A stretch of 22,393 bases of DNA, from the NCBI GenBank assembly GCA_033557675.1, contig JAWQRM010000471.1, positions 1-22,393 on the forward strand. The letters are read 5' to 3'. The DNA is from Coptodactyla brooksi (taxonomy: Eukaryota > Arthropoda > Insecta > Coleoptera > Scarabaeidae). Each line of letters starts with the position of its first letter. The first letter of the stretch is position 1. The position numbers were made by a program, and so were the translations under genes. This document shows positions 17,883 through 22,393 of the stretch, piece after piece. Under the pieces are notes generated by a model. It saw nothing but the letters and a program-made list of their open reading frames with translations. It was not told where the DNA came from and did no database searches.

Positions 17883-17884
17883 TA

Positions 17885-19021
17885 TTTAGCTCAACGGGTT
17901 AATGCGGGATAAGCCGCAAAAGCAGTGCTCCAAAGTTGTGTTTCTTATAAAAGATTACGGGAAAATATTCGATGGATATTCAAGGCGAGAAGGCACTATA
18001 TGATACAGGTTACTTGCAGAGCGCATGCGCTACGTACGTAGGTTAATACAGTAAGAAATATTTTCTTGAAGTACACACACAATTATACTTTATTAAAAAA
18101 AATCAGTTCGAGTTGCTTTATGTAAGGAAATACTTCCACCCCTATCTCTTTCATTACTTGTATTCAAAATATGTTGTCAAAATGAGGGAGCTTTTCTGTT
18201 GCCGAAACCAGTAAATCCAATGAAATTCATTGATAGAACTTTCAATCATTTGTCATCAAGTCTTCACACAAAACTCTTCTCAATATAATGTCGGATGTTC
18301 TAATTTTGCACTTGCTTAAAAACATTCTTTTATCGCAAGACCGATGGTGGGCCTTGTATTTGTGCTAGGCACATGTAAAAAACATGTAAACACGTAGTAA
18401 AAATAACTTGTTGAGAACGATTTTAAAAATAGCACAGAGGAAAAATCGAGCAACCTAAAGGCAACTACTTTAAATGGCACATAAACTGTTAATGCCATAA
18501 CTAAGAGAACAATGAAAAGTATCGTAATTTCAAATCGTCAAGGCGCGATTGACTTATTTTTAACTATTTACACTTACAGATTGTTGTGATTTTAATTGAA
18601 AAACTGCTTCTAAACATATTATATCAACATTAGAGAAAAAACAATGCACATAACACTATTGTGTTGAATTGTTCTTGACCTCCATCAATGTTTACTGCAC
18701 TCTTACATAACAACACTTGCATTGGTCGCGCAGCGTACAATTTTTAATTGCAAAACATAACAATTATTTTAAATGGATTTCGCCAACCATTATTCAACAG
18801 GTACCTACTTAGTTCATTATCAATCAAACTGAAATGTCTTAGCGGATGCCAAGTAAATAGCGATTGACGCAAGTGGCATAAATAATCGTTTGCCGTGAAA
18901 TAAAAACAATTTTTAACGGAGTGACAGTTAAACGTTCTTTGTTAAAGAAATTAGGACAAAAGCTATTGAGGGAGCATTGACTAAAAGCAAAAAGTTATAT
19001 AATCTGAATATGTTCGCTGAC
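17885..19021. other. No gene seen; probable intron of the gene starting at 19127
   Basis: Directly after the Tigger element, TAGCTCAACGGG (17887-17898) fits a tRNA-type A box, but no B box follows at the right distance. If the exon at 19022-19127 is real, this stretch belongs to its first intron. No further exon was recognised on the minus strand. Confidence 0.35.
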
Positions 19022-19127
19022 CTGGTGCACTGAAGATGACGAAAGCACAGAAAGGTAGGAACATAACGAAGAGGACCACGAGGAAGCAGTTGCGCCGTCG
19101 CATGGAGGTCATGTTGGCGCTGACCAT
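19022..19127 (-). CDS. Candidate first coding exon of a type II membrane (signal-anchor) protein
   Basis: Reading leftwards from ATG at 19127 (in-frame TGA six codons upstream), the frame gives a short N-terminus with three Met options (19127, 19112, 19103). A positive patch RRR is followed directly by a hydrophobic stretch, NCFLVVLFVMFLPFCAFVIF, and then SAP. The exon ends ACCAG|GTCAGC, a good 5' splice site, after 35 codons and one base. Cytosolic basic residues before a single N-terminal transmembrane helix are typical of Golgi glycosyltransferases and sulfotransferases, or of cleaved signal peptides. No catalytic region is visible, so no family is named. It sits at the edge of a CpG-rich block, as a gene start would. 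The first or second Met has the best start context. Confidence 0.5.
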
Positions 19128-19600
19128 ACCAAGATTCGGTCGTCACACACTACACTCACACCTGTCTAACAACATTATAAGAAGTGTCAACGTGATAGGT
19201 TATGCTGCCGTACCGGGTGTTCCAGAACTGTCAGGCAGGTTCGCGTTGGCGGGAAAGAGAACACGTGTTCGAGACGATGCACGCGCTACTTTGGTTAGAT
19301 CGTCACTAACATGTTGCGGTAACTGGCCGTTTCACTGCACGGACACGGCGCTTATGTAAGATTGTTCCTTGCGAACGAGGCACTGCTAGGTGGAACACGC
19401 GGTCCTGCGAAAACGGGCGATTCCTGCCGAACCGCGCCTCTGACGCGCGCATGTCTATCGATTGTTGACAACAGAAAGGCTTCTTCGGTCGCTGTTGACG
19501 CGATGCAGGAAAACAGTGGTTGAAGTTCATACTCTTGACAATTGTCTGTAATACGTCAGGATCACGCGTCATGTCTATCTACCGTAACTTACCTACAGCA
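19128..19600 (-). promoter_or_regulatory. CpG-rich block: probable 5' UTR and promoter of the signal-anchor gene
   Basis: This is the most GC- and CpG-rich stretch of the window (for example GACGCGCGCATG, ACACGCGGTCC, GCACGCGCTAC), in sharp contrast to the AT-rich flanks. Frames of 107 (plus) and 88 (minus) codons across it have no recognisable domain and are best read as by-products of the base composition. Position just upstream of a plausible start codon argues for leader and promoter. A GC-rich foreign or satellite fragment is an alternative. Confidence 0.45.
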
Positions 19601-20187
19601 AATTGTCAAAGTAAACTGTAAGTAACTTTTAAGCAGTCAAGATCATAAGGCATATTTAATTTGTAAATGGCCTAGAATCTTCATATGTTTGTCCTGTTTA
19701 ATCTGTTTGTTTTCGACCAAATTACATCACGTTAAGAACCAAACACCAACAATATGTGCCATTAATAAATAAGTACCAATTATGAGACAAAAAATAGGGG
19801 GGAAGCTATTTTTACTTTCTTTTACTGATATGTCTATAGAGGAAGTATTGCAATCGCAAAAAAAATCGATGTCGATTAGACTGGCATGTCAGACTGATTA
19901 AAACAATACTGTACATACAAGCTAATTATTATATAATCTGGTCACAATCAGAATGTCGTAAAAATTGTACATATGCTTGAGGTACTTAACCTAAAATTTT
20001 CTTGATTTTTTTACAACTTTTTATAATAAAATATATTTTTGTAATCTGCATAAAATTGCGAGTAAAAGACCATGAGGATTAGTACATGCTTAAAATTAAC
20101 AGTTCTTGAGTTATAAGCATAATTGATACAAATACAGTCCTATGGGGCAAGAGGATACTTCGTTCTTAATCTTAGGTATTGCTCACT
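19601..20187. other. No gene seen
   Basis: AT-rich intergenic-type sequence. No ORF, inverted repeat or tandem repeat of note. Confidence 0.4.
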
Positions 20188-20378
20188 TTAGAAAAAAATG
20201 TTTTCCAAGTTCAGATTTTTAAATGGAACACCCTGTATATTATTACATTTTTTAAGACTGCAGTTTGTGCAACAAGTCTTTTTGGTACCAGGTATTTTTT
20301 TTAATTATGATTATACTTTATTACATATATGTAAACTTGTGAGTACCAAATAAATATATTATTATTATTATTATTTAA
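20188..20378 (+). repeat. LINE-like 3' end with ATT tail, plus CACCCTGTATA motif
   Basis: The sequence TGTGAGTACCAAATAAATAT followed by ATTATTATTATTATT (ending about 20378) resembles the 3' ends of insect CR1/Jockey-type retrotransposons, which carry a trinucleotide tail after an AATAAA-like signal. No ORF remains. The upstream part has ACACCCTGTATATTATT (20228-20244), repeated exactly at 20625-20641, and GAAAAAAATGTTT, repeated near 20503. A segment has therefore been duplicated locally, or two related insertions lie side by side. Confidence 0.45.
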
Positions 20379-20573
20379 GGGTCACTTTAATTATTTTACC
20401 TTAGCTTAGCCCGAATCAGCCTAAATTGTACCGTTTAGGCGTCATTTCGTATTTTTGAAAAAACATGACAGCTGCGAATGCGAAACTGTTATTGTTCTTT
20501 TTAGAAAAAAATGTTTCAAATAAAAGTTGCATTACGTCGAAATCTTTACAAGTTGAAACTATGTTGAATATGC

Positions 20574-20641
20574 AGGGTGTTCGATTTATTCTAAGATCTA
20601 CTGAACGTATGATTTTTATATCAAACACCCTGTATATTATT
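20574..20641. repeat. Inverted CAGGGTGTT/AACACCCTG pair
   Basis: CAGGGTGTT (20574-20582) and AACACCCTG (20624-20632) are exact reverse complements about 40 bases apart. The second copy continues into TATATTATT. CACCCTGTATA-type ends are common in insect repeats, so this may be a very small or internally deleted element. Confidence 0.6.
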
Positions 20642-20663
20642 GTTGTCGCTGCTGTATTTTAAC

Positions 20664-20740
20664 ACACTTGTGCATAAAAACACTTTGACGCACTTGTGCG
20701 TAAAGGCATACTGTAACGCACTTGTGCATAAAGACATAAT
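20664..20740. repeat. Three-copy tandem repeat with CACTTGTGC boxes
   Basis: CACTTGTGC occurs at 20665-20673, 20691-20699 and 20719-20727 (spacing 26 and 28), each followed by RTAAARRCA. The core contains CACTTG, an E-box (CANNTG). The unit GCACTTGTGC is almost self-complementary. It could be a minisatellite seed or a cluster of bHLH or zinc-finger binding sites. Confidence 0.85.
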
Positions 20741-22066
20741 TTATATACTGAAAACAAGCAATTAAAAACGTACTTTAAATGTGAATTAAAAATAAGAGTA
20801 ATTATTATTTTTAATAACTGCTAAAATTGATATTCATTTAGATATTAATTAATACTCATTCAGTTGTCATTTTTCAACACTGACAAATAATAAATGAGAG
20901 CCATCTATGAATGTAGATTAATATGTAATGAAAAATCTTTAATAATTTAACCTTGTTTAATTGTTAAAACTGACATATAATTGTTGGTATTTAGGTTTCC
21001 ATCAATAAAACGTTTTATCACTTATATCCGAATATCTGTTATACACTTTTTTATAATTCTTTGTTTAATGTATTTTAATAATTAAACTAAATTTTCATAT
21101 GTGATCATTAAGTTGTATAAATAATAATGGGAAAGCATTATATCTGAACCAGGGTCAAGGTAAGAGAAAGTCATGTACGATGTACATCTACTAATTTGAT
21201 TTTCTATTTAACTATTGCTATTCCGCTTTAAATATTTTGGTGAGCTTAAAACAAATATTGAAGAAATAATCCGAAACAATTATACCTTATTTTATGGACT
21301 TTTTAACTTGTAGAAGTCGCTTGAACTAAATCCAATTCATTTCAATACTTTACAATACACGCTTTTAATATGTAGCAGTAGTGCCATGATTTAAAATAAC
21401 TTGCTGTATCGATACAATATAACACCTAATATAATCTTGATTCTGGCGTAGGCAAGGCAAATTCCTTTTTGAATGTCGTCTAGCTTTTAATGACCAAGAA
21501 GTAGGCAAAATAAAATTGTGTCTTGCCCACAAATAAAGGCATCAAACCAACGATGAATCTTTTCAAACGGTATACCCTGTATATGATCAGATGTTTTGAC
21601 TCTAGTATAGACAGCTTCGGTGTTATTCAAACGTAAGTTGAAAACTATAATCTAATTGAGCCGCATGTGAAAAGAAATAAGCCTATCCTATATAAACGGG
21701 TTTCTTGCAGTTGGTCTAGTTTAAAGAGCAGGTACAAATTATTGCATCTTCCTCAAATACCGTATAAGGTATGGAAGATTAAAGATCATCAAGCTAAAAA
21801 GCTCCTTTAATACGAGATAGGACACCAAAAAGTACACCAAATAAAATTATTTGGGAGTATTTCGGCTGTTCACAAAACATTATCGCACCAAATTTGCTTT
21901 TCGTTGATATAGCACTTTAGATCAGAATATTAAATGTCCCCTCTTTTTTACATAAAATCTAAATACACCAAAGTATGTTGCATATTCCCATATAATTTTA
22001 TTTTGTGCATATTTTAGTCTCTTACGCCGCCTTCCAAGTCAAAGGCTCATGCAAATCTTGCCGTGC

Positions 22067-22068
<2 letters not shown>
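20741..22068. other. No gene seen; fragments of dispersed repeats
   Basis: Contains 21162-21198, which matches the reverse complement of 14374-14411 in the miniature element (both include ATGTACGATGTACATCT). It also has GGTATACCCTGTATATGAT around 21569-21587, another member of the CCCTGTATA motif set. Otherwise AT-rich with no convincing ORF. Confidence 0.45.

Positions 22069-22104
<36 letters not shown>
22069..22104. repeat. TA dinucleotide microsatellite
   Basis: About 18 TA units directly abutting transposon end-like sequence (22105 onward), mirroring the arrangement at 3914-3955. Confidence 0.95.
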
Positions 22105-22106
<2 letters not shown>

Positions 22107-22208
22107 TAGGAGTGTATTATATACATAAGAACAATGTAAAAAAACTCATATGTTCTTATCCGATTTGTATTTGTTTTCAAGTTATAGGGTAAAATAACAT
22201 ACCTAGTG
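22105..22208 (-). repeat. Transposon non-coding end homologous to the 3366-3914 miniature element arm
   Basis: On the plus strand it lines up with about 3404-3490. AGGAGTGTATTATATACATAAG corresponds to AGAAGTGTATTCTACACGTAAA; then come a run of A, CTTATCCGATTT and GTTTTCAAGTTATAGGG. The terminal 35 or so bases present in the miniature element are replaced by the TA tract. It lies between the transposase stop and the TA repeat, so it is the 3' flank of that element. Confidence 0.8.
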
Positions 22209-22393
22209 TTATTTTATTAAATGTTCAAAAATACCACCATTGACCTCTAAACATTTTCTGCTTCGTCTAAGAAGAGCACTTGTTGCTCTCCTAATTGATT
22301 CACTTCTGTTTATTTTAATATCGGCTGCAGTATTTCGAATACGTTGAATTAGTGCATCAGGAGTGTCCACTTTCACTTTGTACACCTCATTTT
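22209..22393 (-). CDS. Tc1/mariner-superfamily (IS630-like) transposase, C-terminal 60 residues (runs off the window)
   Basis: Minus-strand frame open from the window edge to TAA at 22211-22209. It reads NEVYKVKVDTPDALIQRIRN, then TAADIKINRSESIRRATSAL, LRRSRKCLEVNGG and FEHLIK-stop. This matches the well-known end of insect transposases of this type: VYxxPVxTxxELxxRIxxA at the front and RRxxxCIxxNGGHFEHLL at the end. There is no stop or shift in the 60 visible codons, so this copy is better preserved than the relative at 7302-7632. The catalytic blocks lie outside the window, so activity cannot be judged. The downstream flank resembles the arms of the 3366-3914 miniature element. Confidence 0.85.
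   Translation of the reverse strand, partial: NEVYKVKVDTPDALIQRIRNTAADIKINRSESIRRATSALLRRSRKCLEVNGGIFEHLIK

Noticed and set aside
17887..17898. A-box-like TAGCTCAACGGG beside the Tigger element
   Set aside because: No B box at the expected distance and no acceptor-stem complementarity.
19036..19359. 107-codon plus-strand ORF, the longest non-transposon frame
   Set aside because: It is antisense to the signal-anchor exon, whose hydrophobic stretch and donor site make better sense. The plus-strand product shows no recognisable motif.
19306..19572. 88-codon minus-strand ORF in the GC-rich block
   Set aside because: No domain, uneven composition, and position upstream of a better start codon. 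Long frames are expected in locally GC-rich sequence. Treated as leader or promoter.

Overview
The window looks like AT-rich, intron- and transposon-dominated DNA from an arthropod nuclear genome, most likely an insect. The clues are long TA microsatellites, several Tc1/mariner and pogo/Tigger-type transposase relics, an insect-style non-LTR retrotransposon tail, long-TIR miniature elements, and recurring CACCCTGTATA-type motifs. Nothing resembles a prokaryotic operon, tRNA cluster, rRNA or CRISPR array. Order and species cannot be fixed from the sequence; a beetle-like genome is only a guess. Nearly all recognisable protein coding is decayed transposon sequence. The only host-gene signals are two candidate 5' gene ends, both on the minus strand.

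Left part (1-5800): a TA repeat, small perfect palindromes, and a candidate 5' gene end (start codon in good context at 2383, followed seven codons later by a GTAAGT donor). Two large foldback/miniature elements follow at about 3366-3914 and 4134-4650. Then comes one copy (about 4711-5060) of a dispersed repeat whose inverted partner lies at about 15230-15560.

Middle (5797-11220): a 5'-truncated non-LTR retrotransposon whose reverse-transcriptase C-terminus is open for about 295 codons except for one in-frame TGA. Next is a decayed Tc1/mariner-superfamily (IS630-like) transposase fragment at 7302-7632 and a strong 24-bp-stem hairpin at 7701-7751. The most striking structure is an approximately 2.9-kb element (8330-11220). 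It is a minus-strand Tc1/mariner-superfamily transposase pseudogene (9046-10192) flanked by two nested pairs of inverted repeats that share one end motif. This is either an IR/DR-like terminal architecture or a transposon nested inside a related non-autonomous copy.

Right part (11220-22393): an unidentified small ORF, a heavily decayed second LINE tail, a possible tRNA-derived SINE, and an approximately 318-bp miniature element with 25-bp TIRs. A complete but dead pogo/Tigger-type element (16516-17882) follows, with 12-bp TIRs and TA target duplications. A CpG-rich block (about 19022-19600) appears to hold the first coding exon of a type II (signal-anchor) membrane protein read leftwards. Then come a tandem repeat carrying CACTTG boxes, a LINE-like ATT tail, and at the right edge the C-terminus of a Tc1/mariner-superfamily transposase reading out of the window. 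The non-coding flank of that last transposase matches the arms of the 3.4-3.9 kb miniature element, which suggests an autonomous/non-autonomous pair.
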